A stretch of DNA of 64,000 nucleotides from BAIKAL-G1 sp943370385 (lineage in GTDB: Bacteria; Cyanobacteriota; Cyanobacteriia; PCC-6307; Cyanobiaceae). Position numbers and translations under genes: made by a program. Where the stretch lies: NCBI GenBank assembly GCA_943370385.1, contig CALRQT020000006.1, positions 62,001-126,000 on the forward strand, given 5' to 3'. Below are positions 1-7,632 of the stretch, piece by piece (within the stretch, counting starts at the first letter, position 1; each line of letters begins with the position of its first letter). The notes beneath the pieces were generated by a model. It saw nothing but the letters and a program-made list of their open reading frames with translations, ran no database searches and was not told the DNA's origin.

Positions 1-1211
1 TGATGAGCCTGCAGGCGGTTCCCCTGCCCCAGCTCAAGGACAGGCCCTTCATGGGCCGCACGGCCCCGGCCCTGGCCCGGGCCCAGCGGAGCCAGTTGGA
101 GGATGGCTCGATCAAGCCGGAGGAGTTCACAAGCATTTTCTCGGTGCTGCGCCGCGGCGATGTGTTGCTCTGCCATCCCTTCGATTTGTTTTCCACTTCG
201 GTGGAGGAGTTCATCAACCAGGCCGCCGATGACCCCTCGGTGTTGGCGATCAAGATGACCCTCTACCGCACCTCCAAGAACTCGCCGATCATCGCCGCCC
301 TGATCCGGGCCGCCGAAAACGGCAAGCAGGTGATGACCCTGGTGGAACTCAAGGCCCGCTTCGACGAGGACAACAACATCCAGTGGGCGCGCCAGTTGGA
401 GCGCTCCGGTGTCCATGTGGTGTACGGGGTGCTGGGCCTCAAGACCCACACCAAGGTGACCCTGGTGGTGCGCAAGGAAAAGGACCGGCTGCGCAGCTAC
501 GCCCACATCGGTACGGGCAACTACAACTCAAAAACCTCCAACCTCTACACCGACCTCGGCCTGCTCACCGCCAGGCCGGAACTGGGCCAGGACCTGGCCG
601 AGCTGTTCAATTACCTCACGGGGTTTTCCAAGCAGCAGAGCTTCCGCAAGCTGCTGGTGGCGCCCGTGACCCTGCGCAACGGCATGGAGGCCCTGATCGA
701 ACGGGAAACGGCCCATGCCCTGGCCGGTCGGCCGGCCCAGATCAAGGCCAAGATGAATTCCCTGGTCGACTCCCGCATCATCCAGCGGCTCTATGCCGCC
801 TCCCAGGCCGGCGTGTCGATCGACCTGCTGGTGCGGGGCATGTGCAGCCTGCGGCCGGGCTTGGCGGGCATCAGCGACAACATCCGCGTCTCTAGCGTGA
901 TTGGCCGCTTTCTCGAACATTCACGGGTGTTCTGGTTTACCAACGGCGGCGATGACGAGCTGTACCTGGGTAGTGCCGACTGGATGCCGCGCAACCTAGA
1001 TCGACGGGTCGAAGCCGTTACCCCAATCGAGGACCCAGTTCTGCGTCAACAACTACAAAATCTCATGAACGCCTACCTGGCGGACAACTGCAGCGCCTGG
1101 GATATGGCCGCTGACGGGCAGTTCAGCCAACGTCAGTCCGATTCTGAGATCCATGCGATTCAGGCTGAGTTGATGCAGGGCTGGCGCAGTCTTGCGGTGC
1201 CGCAGTCCTGA
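1..1211 (+). CDS. ppk1: polyphosphate kinase 1, C-terminal part (5' end outside window)
   Basis: Reversible transfer of ATP gamma-phosphate to polyphosphate. About 402 residues are present, compared with roughly 700 for the family, so the N-terminal and head domains lie upstream of the window. Visible motifs are KTHTK, followed about 19 residues later by YAHIGTGNYN. These match the two histidines of the E. coli enzyme (H435 and H454), the latter the active-site phospho-His region. The typical FDLFSTSVEEF and VELKARFDEDNN segments of the C1 domain are also present. The C-terminus near SAVPQS is complete, with a TGA stop. The next gene on the same strand is a sigma factor about 175 bp downstream. 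Confidence 0.95.
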   Translation, partial: MSLQAVPLPQLKDRPFMGRTAPALARAQRSQLEDGSIKPEEFTSIFSVLRRGDVLLCHPFDLFSTSVEEFINQAADDPSVLAIKMTLYRTSKNSPIIAALIRAAENGKQVMTLVELKARFDEDNNIQWARQLERSGVHVVYGVLGLKTHTKVTLVVRKEKDRLRSYAHIGTGNYNSKTSNLYTDLGLLTARPELGQDLAELFNYLTGFSKQQSFRKLLVAPVTLRNGMEALIERETAHALAGRPAQIKAKMNSLVDSRIIQRLYAASQAGVSIDLLVRGMCSLRPGLAGISDNIRVSSVIGRFLEHSRVFWFTNGGDDELYLGSADWMPRNLDRRVEAVTPIEDPVLRQQLQNLMNAYLADNCSAWDMAADGQFSQRQSDSEIHAIQAELMQGWRSLAVPQS

Positions 1212-1386
1212 CCTCGATCGGGCCCAGGGGCTGCGCGAACTGGCCCAGTCCCTGGCGTTAGATCGCTAAATGATGGGCAAATCGGCAAAAACCTGGACCG
1301 CATCCATAAACCCTTCCGATTTGAGAGCTTGCTTATTGAGCCCAAGTGCTACATTCCGGCAAAATCAACTAAGGAGGCAGAGGGTC

Positions 1387-2424
1387 ATGGGGACACCTCA
1401 GCATTCCGCGGGGTCTTCCCCCCCTCAGGAGTTATCTCCTGGGCTGCTGCATTCAGACTCTCAGGAATCGGCGCCCCGGGTAATGGCGCCAGCCCGTAAA
1501 GGGGGCCAGGCCAAGGCTGCAGCCAGTCGCCAGGGTGGCCGACTTGGGGCTGATTCGATTGGCTGGTATTTGAGCACGATCGGCCGGGTTCCCCTGCTCA
1601 CGGCCGCCGAAGAAATCGAGCTGGCCCACCACGTGCAGGCGATGAAGCGGCTGCGGGAATTGCCGGTCGACCAGATCACGCCCCGCCAGCGCCACCAGAT
1701 CCGCATGGGCACCCGGGCCCGCGACCGCATGATGGCCGCCAACCTGCGGCTGGTGGTCAGCGTCGCCAAGAAGTATCAGAACCAGGGCCTGGAGCTGCTC
1801 GATTTGGTGCAGGAAGGGGCGATCGGCCTGGAGCGGGCCGTCGACAAGTTCGACCCGGCCATGGGCTACAAATTTTCCACCTATGCCTATTGGTGGATCC
1901 GCCAGGGCATGACCCGGGCCATCGACAACAGCGCCCGCACGATCCGCCTGCCCATCCACGTGAGCGAGAAGCTCTCAAAGATGCGCCGCATCAGCCGGGA
2001 GCTCTCCCATCGCCTCGGCCGCCAGCCCTACCGGCTGGAACTGGCCCATGCCATGGGCATGCCCCCCCAGGAGCTGGAGGAGCTGATTTCCCAGAGCGCT
2101 CCCTGCGCCTCCCTCGATGCCCATGCCCGTGGCGAAGAGGACCGCAGCACCCTCGGCGAATTGATCGCCGATCCGGCCAGCGGTGAATCGATGGATTCGA
2201 TGGACCGCACGCTCCAGAAGGAGCACCTTGGCAATTGGCTGTCCCAGCTCAACGAACGGGAACAAAAAATCATCAAAATGCGATTCGGGCTGGAGGGCAG
2301 TGAGCCCCTCACCCTGGCCGAAATTGGCCGTCAGATCAATGTGTCCCGCGAGCGGGTGCGCCAGCTGGAAGCCAAGGCGATCTTGAAGCTGCGGATGATG
2401 ACCAACTTTGAGCGGGCGGCATGA
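1387..2424 (+). CDS. group 2 RNA polymerase sigma factor (RpoD/SigA-like family)
   Basis: Non-essential sigma-70-type factor that directs RNA polymerase to a stress or circadian subset of promoters in cyanobacteria. I chose the ATG at 1387 because AAGGAG lies 10 bases upstream; an in-frame start at 1270 would add 39 residues without family similarity. The protein has 345 residues. Region 1.2 begins at DSIGWYLSTIGRVPLL, region 2 contains LRLVVSVAKKYQNQG and YWWIRQGMTRAIDN, region 3 follows, and region 4.2 has VSRERVRQLEAKAI. The N-terminal 50 residues are low-complexity, as is usual for group 2 sigma factors and unlike the long region 1.1 of SigA. Which of the SigB/C/D/E paralogues it is cannot be decided here. 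Confidence 0.92.
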   Translation: MGTPQHSAGSSPPQELSPGLLHSDSQESAPRVMAPARKGGQAKAAASRQGGRLGADSIGWYLSTIGRVPLLTAAEEIELAHHVQAMKRLRELPVDQITPRQRHQIRMGTRARDRMMAANLRLVVSVAKKYQNQGLELLDLVQEGAIGLERAVDKFDPAMGYKFSTYAYWWIRQGMTRAIDNSARTIRLPIHVSEKLSKMRRISRELSHRLGRQPYRLELAHAMGMPPQELEELISQSAPCASLDAHARGEEDRSTLGELIADPASGESMDSMDRTLQKEHLGNWLSQLNEREQKIIKMRFGLEGSEPLTLAEIGRQINVSRERVRQLEAKAILKLRMMTNFERAA

Positions 2425-3187
2425 TCAACACTGGCTGAAGCGCAGACGGTTGGCAATTCCTGAGCTGGTCACCGCGGCTGGATCCGGCCCCCAGGGCCAG
2501 ACCCTCGCGATTGCCGTTGTGGGCCTCTGGATGGCTGCGGTGCTGGCCCTGGCCCTGCTGGTGCGCCGCCGCTGGCCCGAGCAGCGGGAGTGGAGCCGCA
2601 AGATGGTTCACATGGGTACGGGCCCAGTGGTGTTGCTCGCCTGGGCCCTGCAGATCGAGCGCGGCATTGCCGTGCCGGTGGCGGCAGCCGTCACCGTGCT
2701 CACGGCCCTGAACCATCGCTTCCGCCTGCTGCCAGCGGTGGAGGACGTGGGCCGCCCCAGCTACGGCACGGTCGCCTACGGCGCCTCGATCACCCTGCTG
2801 TTGGCCCTGTTTTGGCCCGCCCAACCCGCGGCCGTGGCCGCCGGGGTGCTGGTGATGGCCTTTGGTGATGGCCTGGCCGGCCTGTTGGGGCCCCTGGTGC
2901 GATCCCCCAGCTGGAGCCTGTGGGGCCAGCGCAAATCCCTGGTGGGCACCGGCGCGATGGCGATCGCCAGTGCCGCTGTGTTGAGCTTGCTCTGGTTTCT
3001 GCAGGGGCCTGCGGGTGCCGGATCGGGCTTGGCTGGCTGGGCGGCGGCCGGTCCGCCCCAGGCGGCGGCCGCGATCTTGGTGCTCACGGCGCTGGCCGTT
3101 GGCCTGGAGCAGCTCAGCGCCTATGGCCTCGACAACTTGAGCGTGCCCCTGGTGGTGGGCCTGCTCTGGAGCCTGCTCAGGCCCTGA
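2408..3187 (+). CDS. phytol/dolichol kinase-like integral membrane protein (VTE5 family)
   Basis: Likely CTP-dependent kinase of phytol or a related polyprenol. In this family phytol kinase recycles phytol from chlorophyll for tocopherol, phylloquinone or chlorophyll synthesis. It has about seven hydrophobic segments. The family signatures RKMVHMGTG, PSYGTVAYG, FGDGLAGLLG and GQRKSLVGT (nucleotide-binding loops) are visible. The TTG at 2408 overlaps the sigma factor end by 17 bases. In-frame TTG at 2450 or GTG at 2519 are alternatives, so the start is uncertain. Its 3' end overlaps the convergent DAHP synthase gene by 11 bases. Phytol versus another prenol substrate is not resolved by sequence alone. 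Confidence 0.8.
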   Translation: MSGRHDQHWLKRRRLAIPELVTAAGSGPQGQTLAIAVVGLWMAAVLALALLVRRRWPEQREWSRKMVHMGTGPVVLLAWALQIERGIAVPVAAAVTVLTALNHRFRLLPAVEDVGRPSYGTVAYGASITLLLALFWPAQPAAVAAGVLVMAFGDGLAGLLGPLVRSPSWSLWGQRKSLVGTGAMAIASAAVLSLLWFLQGPAGAGSGLAGWAAAGPPQAAAAILVLTALAVGLEQLSAYGLDNLSVPLVVGLLWSLLRP

Positions 3188-4247
3188 CCAGACCCCGTTG
3201 GGCCGTGGCCACTGCTGCCGCCAGGTTTGCCAACACCTCCCGGGTGGAGGCCAGGTCGATGCAGGCGTCGGTGATGCTTTGGCCGTAGGTGAGCTGGGAG
3301 AGGTCGGAAGGGATCTTCTGGTTACCGGCCACCAGGTGGCTTTCGATCATCACGCCCATGATGTGGCGGGAGCCGGCCACCAGCTGCTCACCCACCTGGG
3401 CGGCCACCTCGCCCTGGCGCCGGTAGTCCTTGTTGGAATTGCCATGGCTGCAATCCACCATCAGCCGGGGCGGCAGGCCGTCCTTGGCCAGGGCGTCGGC
3501 TGCTTCCTGCACCGCTTCGGCGTGGTAGTTGGTGCCGCGCTTGCCGCCGCGCAGCACCAAATGGCCATCGGGATTGCCCGTGGTGGTCACGATCGCGGCA
3601 TGGCCTTCGTGGTTGATGCCAAGGAAATGGTGGGGCCGGGCGGCGGCCTCCATGGCGTTGATCGCCGTGATCGCACTGCCATCGGTGCCGTTCTTGAAGC
3701 CGATCGGCATCGACAGGCCTGAGGCCATTTCCCGGTGGGTCTGGCTTTCGGTGGTGCGGGCGCCGATTGCGGTCCAGCTGATCAGGTCGGCGATGTATTG
3801 GGGCACCACCGGATCGAGCAGTTCGGTGGCCGCCGGCAGGCCCAGTTCGGCCAGGTGCAGCAGCAATTCCCGGGCCAGGCGCAGGCCGGTGTTGATGTCG
3901 TAGCTGCCGTTGAGGTGGGGATCGTTAATCAGCCCTTTCCAGCCCACGGTGGTGCGCGGCTTTTCGAAATACACCCGCATCACCACTTCGAGCTGGTCCT
4001 TGTGGCGCTCGTGCTCGGCGGCGATGGCGCTGGCGTATTCCTTGGCGGCGGCCACGTCGTGGACCGAACAGGGGCCGACGATCACCAGCAGCCGCGGGTC
4101 GTCGCCGCGCAGGATCGCCTTGATCCGCTCGCGGGCCCCCTGCACCGTGGCCACGGAGCGCTCGCTTAAGGGGAGATCCCGGTGCAGCAGGGCGGGGGGA
4201 ACCAACGGCCGGGTTTCCACCACGTGCAAATCAGAGGTGGGGATCAT
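3177..4247 (-). CDS. aroF: 3-deoxy-7-phosphoheptulonate (DAHP) synthase, class I
   Basis: First step of the shikimate pathway: phosphoenolpyruvate plus erythrose 4-phosphate gives DAHP. 356 residues, the same length as E. coli AroF/AroG/AroH. Conserved stretches are VIVGPCSVHD, FEKPRTTVGWKG, PIGFKNGTDG, LRGGKRGTNY and MVDCSHGNSNKD, which include the PEP- and metal-binding residues. Start is the ATG before IPTSDLHVVETRP. The frame stays open much further upstream across antisense aconitase, but that extension is a GC-bias artefact. Convergent with the phytol-kinase-like gene and divergent from acnB. Which amino acid inhibits it cannot be told from sequence, so the symbol is a family label. Confidence 0.93.
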   Translation of the reverse strand: MIPTSDLHVVETRPLVPPALLHRDLPLSERSVATVQGARERIKAILRGDDPRLLVIVGPCSVHDVAAAKEYASAIAAEHERHKDQLEVVMRVYFEKPRTTVGWKGLINDPHLNGSYDINTGLRLARELLLHLAELGLPAATELLDPVVPQYIADLISWTAIGARTTESQTHREMASGLSMPIGFKNGTDGSAITAINAMEAAARPHHFLGINHEGHAAIVTTTGNPDGHLVLRGGKRGTNYHAEAVQEAADALAKDGLPPRLMVDCSHGNSNKDYRRQGEVAAQVGEQLVAGSRHIMGVMIESHLVAGNQKIPSDLSQLTYGQSITDACIDLASTREVLANLAAAVATAQRGLVRA

Positions 4248-4406
4248 GGCCGTCGGCAGGCGCTGAAACAGCAGAGACAGTGCTTCCACCCTACGAAACG
4301 GGACTGGTCTAGGGAGGGGTTTTGGCAGCGATCGCCACCAAACGTCGGCCCCGCGGCCAAGAAGAATGGATGGATCTGTGAATCGCGCCCCATGGAGGCC
4401 TCCGGC

Positions 4407-7007
4407 ATGCTCAGCGCCTATCGCCAGGCCGCCCTGGAACGGGAAGCCCAGGGCGTGCCGCCCCTGCCCCTCACGGCGGAGCAGGCCCAGGCCCTCACCG
4501 AGCTGCTGCAGGCGCCGCCCGCCGGCGAGGAAGGGGTGCTGCTGCACCTGCTGGGAGAACGCATCCCGCCGGGGGTGGATGAGGCGGCCTATGTGAAGGC
4601 CACCTGGCTGAGCGCCGTGGCCCAGGGCGCTACCACCAGCCCCCTGGTGAGCCCCCTGGAGGCGGTGCGCCTGCTCGCCACCATGATCGGCGGCTACAAC
4701 GTCAGCGCCCTGATCGCCCTGCTCTCCCATGGCGATCCGGCGATCGCCAGCGCCGCCGCCACGGGCCTGAGCCGCACCTTGCTTGTGTACGACGCCTTCC
4801 ACGACGTGCTGGAGCTGGCCGAAACCAACGCCTACGCCAAGCAGGTGGTGGACAGCTGGGCCGCCGCTGAATGGTTCACCGCCAAGCCGGAGCTGCCCGC
4901 CGAGATCACCGTCACCGTGTTCAAGGTGGAGGGCGAAACCAACACCGACGACCTCTCGCCGGCCACCCACGCCACGACCCGCCCGGACATCCCCCTGCAC
5001 GCCATGGCGATGCTGGAAACCCGCATGCCCGGCGGCCTGGAGCTGATCACCCAGCTCAAGCGCCAGGGCCATCCCGTCGCCTACGTGGGCGATGTGGTGG
5101 GCACGGGCAGCTCGCGCAAGTCGGCGATCAATTCCGTGCTCTGGCACACCGGCACCGACATCCCCCACGTGCCGAACAAGCGCAGTGGCGGCGTGGTGCT
5201 GGGCGGCAAGATTGCGCCGATCTTTTTCAACACCGCCGAAGACTCCGGCGCCCTGCCGATCGAATGTGATGTGTCGGCCCTCCATTCGGGCGATGTGATC
5301 ACGATTCGCCCCTACGCCGGCACGATCGAGCGGGCGGCTGGCCAGGCTGGCGCCGGCGAGATTGTGGCCCGCTTCGAGCTCAAGCCCAGCACGATCGCCG
5401 ATGAGGTGCGCGCCGGCGGCCGCATTCCCCTGCTGATTGGCCGCTCCCTCACCGACAAGGTGCGCAGCCAGCTGGGCCTGGGTCCGAGTGATCTGTTCAT
5501 CCGCCCCAGCGCCCCGGCCGACACCGGTAAGGGCTTCACCCTGGCCCAGAAGATGGTCGGCAAGGCCTGCGGCCTGGCGGGCGTGCGGCCCGGCACCAGC
5601 TGCGAACCGCTGATGACCACCGTGGGCTCCCAGGACACCACCGGGCCCATGACCCGCGATGAGATGAAGGAGCTGGCCTGCCTGGGCTTCTCGGCCGATC
5701 TGGTGATGCAGAGCTTTTGCCACACCGCCGCCTATCCCAAGCCGGTGGACCTCAAGACCCACGCCGAACTGCCCGATTTCATCAGCTCCCGCGGCGGCGT
5801 CGCCCTGCGCCCGGGCGACGGCATCATCCACAGCTGGCTCAACCGCATGCTGCTGCCCGACACCGTCGGCACCGGCGGAGACAGCCACACCCGCTTCCCC
5901 TTGGGCATCTCCTTCCCGGCCGGCTCGGGCTTGGTGGCCTTCGCCGCCGCCATCGGCGCCATGCCCCTGGACATGCCGGAATCGGTGTTGGTGCGCTTTT
6001 CCGGCTCCTTGCAACCGGGCGTGACCCTGCGCGATGTGGTGAATGCCATTCCCTATGTGGCGATCCAGCAGGGGCTGCTCACCGTGGCCAAGGCCGGCAA
6101 GATCAACATCTTCAGCGGCCGCATCATGGAAATCGAGGGGCTGCCCGACCTCAAACTCGAGCAGGCCTTTGAACTCACCGATGCCACGGCGGAGCGCTCC
6201 TGCGCCGGCAGCACGATCAAGCTGTCGGTGGAAACAGTTAGCGAGTACCTGCGTAGCAATGTGGCCCTGCTCAAGAACATGATTGCCCGCGGCTATAGCG
6301 ACGCCCGCACCATGGCCCGCCGCATCAAGGCGATGGAGGCCTGGCTGGCCAATCCGGTGCTGCTCGAGGCCGATGCCGACGCCGAGTATGCCGCCGTGAT
6401 CGAGATCAACCTCGATGCCATCACCGAGCCGATCCTGGCCTGCCCCAATGATCCCGATAACGTCAAACTTCTTTCAGATGAGGCCGGCACGCCCGTGGAT
6501 GAGGTGTTCATCGGCTCCTGCATGACCAACATCGGCCACTACCGGGCCGCCGCCAAGGTGCTCGAGGGTCAAGGAACGAATGAGGCCCAGCTCTGGGTCT
6601 GCCCGCCCACCCGCATGGACGAGGAGATGCTCAAAACGGAGGGCTATTACGCCATCTTTGAAAAGGCAGGCTCCCGCATGGAGATGCCCGGCTGCTCCCT
6701 CTGCATGGGCAACCAGGCCCGGGTCGAGGACAACACCACCGTGTTCTCCACCAGCACCCGCAACTTCAACAACCGCCTCGGCAATGGCGCCCAGGTGTAT
6801 CTGGGCAGCGCCGAACTGGCGGCCGTCTGCGCCCAGCTGGGCCGCATCCCCACCAAGGACCAATACCTGGCGATCGCCGCCGCCAAGATCAACCCCCAAC
6901 AGGCCGAGATCTACCGCTACCTCAACTTCGACCAACTCGCTGGCTTCGAAGACCAGGGCCGGGTGGTGAGTAGTGAAGAGGAGGCGAAGGTGTTGGCGGG
7001 GGTTTGA
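4407..7007 (+). CDS. acnB: bifunctional aconitate hydratase 2 / 2-methylisocitrate dehydratase
   Basis: Interconverts citrate and isocitrate with a 4Fe-4S cluster. 866 residues, the normal AcnB length, with the AcnB domain order: HEAT-like N-terminal domain, swivel domain (FKVEGETNTDDLSPA), then catalytic domains. Cluster ligands are visible as Cys705 in FIGSCMTNIGH and Cys763/Cys766 in PGCSLCMGNQ. Start placed at the ATG giving MLSAYRQ, which matches the E. coli AcnB N-terminus; an ATG five codons upstream is possible. Divergent from DAHP synthase with a 159-bp gap. No obvious terminator hairpin follows it. Confidence 0.96.
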   Translation: MLSAYRQAALEREAQGVPPLPLTAEQAQALTELLQAPPAGEEGVLLHLLGERIPPGVDEAAYVKATWLSAVAQGATTSPLVSPLEAVRLLATMIGGYNVSALIALLSHGDPAIASAAATGLSRTLLVYDAFHDVLELAETNAYAKQVVDSWAAAEWFTAKPELPAEITVTVFKVEGETNTDDLSPATHATTRPDIPLHAMAMLETRMPGGLELITQLKRQGHPVAYVGDVVGTGSSRKSAINSVLWHTGTDIPHVPNKRSGGVVLGGKIAPIFFNTAEDSGALPIECDVSALHSGDVITIRPYAGTIERAAGQAGAGEIVARFELKPSTIADEVRAGGRIPLLIGRSLTDKVRSQLGLGPSDLFIRPSAPADTGKGFTLAQKMVGKACGLAGVRPGTSCEPLMTTVGSQDTTGPMTRDEMKELACLGFSADLVMQSFCHTAAYPKPVDLKTHAELPDFISSRGGVALRPGDGIIHSWLNRMLLPDTVGTGGDSHTRFPLGISFPAGSGLVAFAAAIGAMPLDMPESVLVRFSGSLQPGVTLRDVVNAIPYVAIQQGLLTVAKAGKINIFSGRIMEIEGLPDLKLEQAFELTDATAERSCAGSTIKLSVETVSEYLRSNVALLKNMIARGYSDARTMARRIKAMEAWLANPVLLEADADAEYAAVIEINLDAITEPILACPNDPDNVKLLSDEAGTPVDEVFIGSCMTNIGHYRAAAKVLEGQGTNEAQLWVCPPTRMDEEMLKTEGYYAIFEKAGSRMEMPGCSLCMGNQARVEDNTTVFSTSTRNFNNRLGNGAQVYLGSAELAAVCAQLGRIPTKDQYLAIAAAKINPQQAEIYRYLNFDQLAGFEDQGRVVSSEEEAKVLAGV

Positions 7008-7129
7008 GTGTTGGGGAAGGGCTCGAGATCGATCTTTACAATTCTGGGTAGTTATAGGCAAGGACCCCGCCCATGCCGGACTGGTACGGCTTACCCTCTG
7101 GGCTGCTGAACTTGTCGTTAAAAGCTCTC

Positions 7130-7393
7130 TTATCGATAGACATCCTTTCTGTGTCCAATTTTAATAACGTCAACCATGCGTGCTTGATCATCCACTGAGT
7201 AGATCACGCGATAGTTACCCTGTCGGACCCGAAGGAGGTTCGATCTGCCCGCAAGTTTTTCGGCCCCTTGGGGCCGGGGTTCAGTTGCCAGTGCTTGTAT
7301 CTTCTCGATCAGGCGAGTCAGAGTCTCTTGGTCTGATCAGGCCTGCAGTTCCTTGGCGGCTGATCGTTTTATGGTATGACTATTGGCGGCCAC
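7130..7393 (-). pseudogene. RelE/ParE-type toxin pseudogene, in-frame TGA at codon 19
   Basis: Read on the minus strand from a GTG at 7393 this frame encodes an 87-residue RelE-family toxin apart from one internal stop. KRSAAKELQA is followed by TGA (7337-7339), then SDQETLTRLIEKIQALA, EKLAGRSNLLRVRQGNYRVI, and the C-terminal VDVIKIGHRKDVYR. That last block is the hallmark RelE core, with the basic and tyrosine residues used in ribosome-dependent mRNA cleavage. The stop removes nearly all of the toxin, so I call it dead. The tail of an upstream antitoxin-like frame overlaps its start. No partner with an intact N-terminus is visible. Confidence 0.82.
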
Positions 7394-7445
7394 TATCTCT
7401 TGGGTTGGCGAGAAAATCTTCGAAGTTTGTGCTCAGTTCATCTTG
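7380..7445 (-). pseudogene. C-terminal tail of the antitoxin partner of the relE-like pseudogene
   Basis: A minus-strand frame ending ...DELSTNFEDFLANPRDSGRQ and a TAG at 7380-7382 overlaps the toxin start by 14 bases, the usual antitoxin-toxin coupling. Upstream the frame runs straight into the 50-bp palindrome at 7446-7495, and no recognisable antitoxin N-terminus is present beyond it. I infer an antitoxin interrupted or deleted at the palindrome. The family is not recognisable from the tail alone. Confidence 0.35.
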
Positions 7446-7495
7446 TCTTAGGGAGGCTCTGGGCAACAGCGCTGTTGCCCAGAGCCTCCCTAAGA
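7446..7495. repeat. perfect 50-bp palindrome (25-bp arms, no spacer)
   Basis: TCTTAGGGAGGCTCTGGGCA on the left is mirrored exactly through the centre between 7470 and 7471 (CAGC|GCTG). All 25 base pairs match and pairing stops at 7445/7496. It lies at the upstream end of the relE/antitoxin remnant. It could be two insertion-sequence ends joined head to head, a small palindromic mobile repeat, or a bidirectional hairpin. It has no poly-T tail on either side, so a simple intrinsic terminator is unlikely. From 7496 to 7632 I see nothing recognisable. Confidence 0.9.
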
Positions 7496-7632
7496 ATGGC
7501 GTCATGTGTGAAACATGGCGAGCTTGTGGATGCCGGCTGTTTGCGCTTCATAGGCTGCCGAGCGCTTCGGCCAGCCTGATAAAAATCACCGCAGGGAAGA
7601 CCCCCGTTGCTGCTTAAGATCCTTTGTCCTGC

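Noticed and set aside
3177..6014. A 945-residue minus-strand frame continuing from DAHP synthase through aconitase
   Set aside because: Only the last 356 residues (DAHP synthase) have similarity; the rest is Gly/His/Ala-rich antisense of acnB caused by high GC at third positions.
7008..7135. Possible attC downstream of the relE pseudogene
   Set aside because: There is no GTTRRRY box paired with an RYYYAAC box, and the flanking arms are not complementary.
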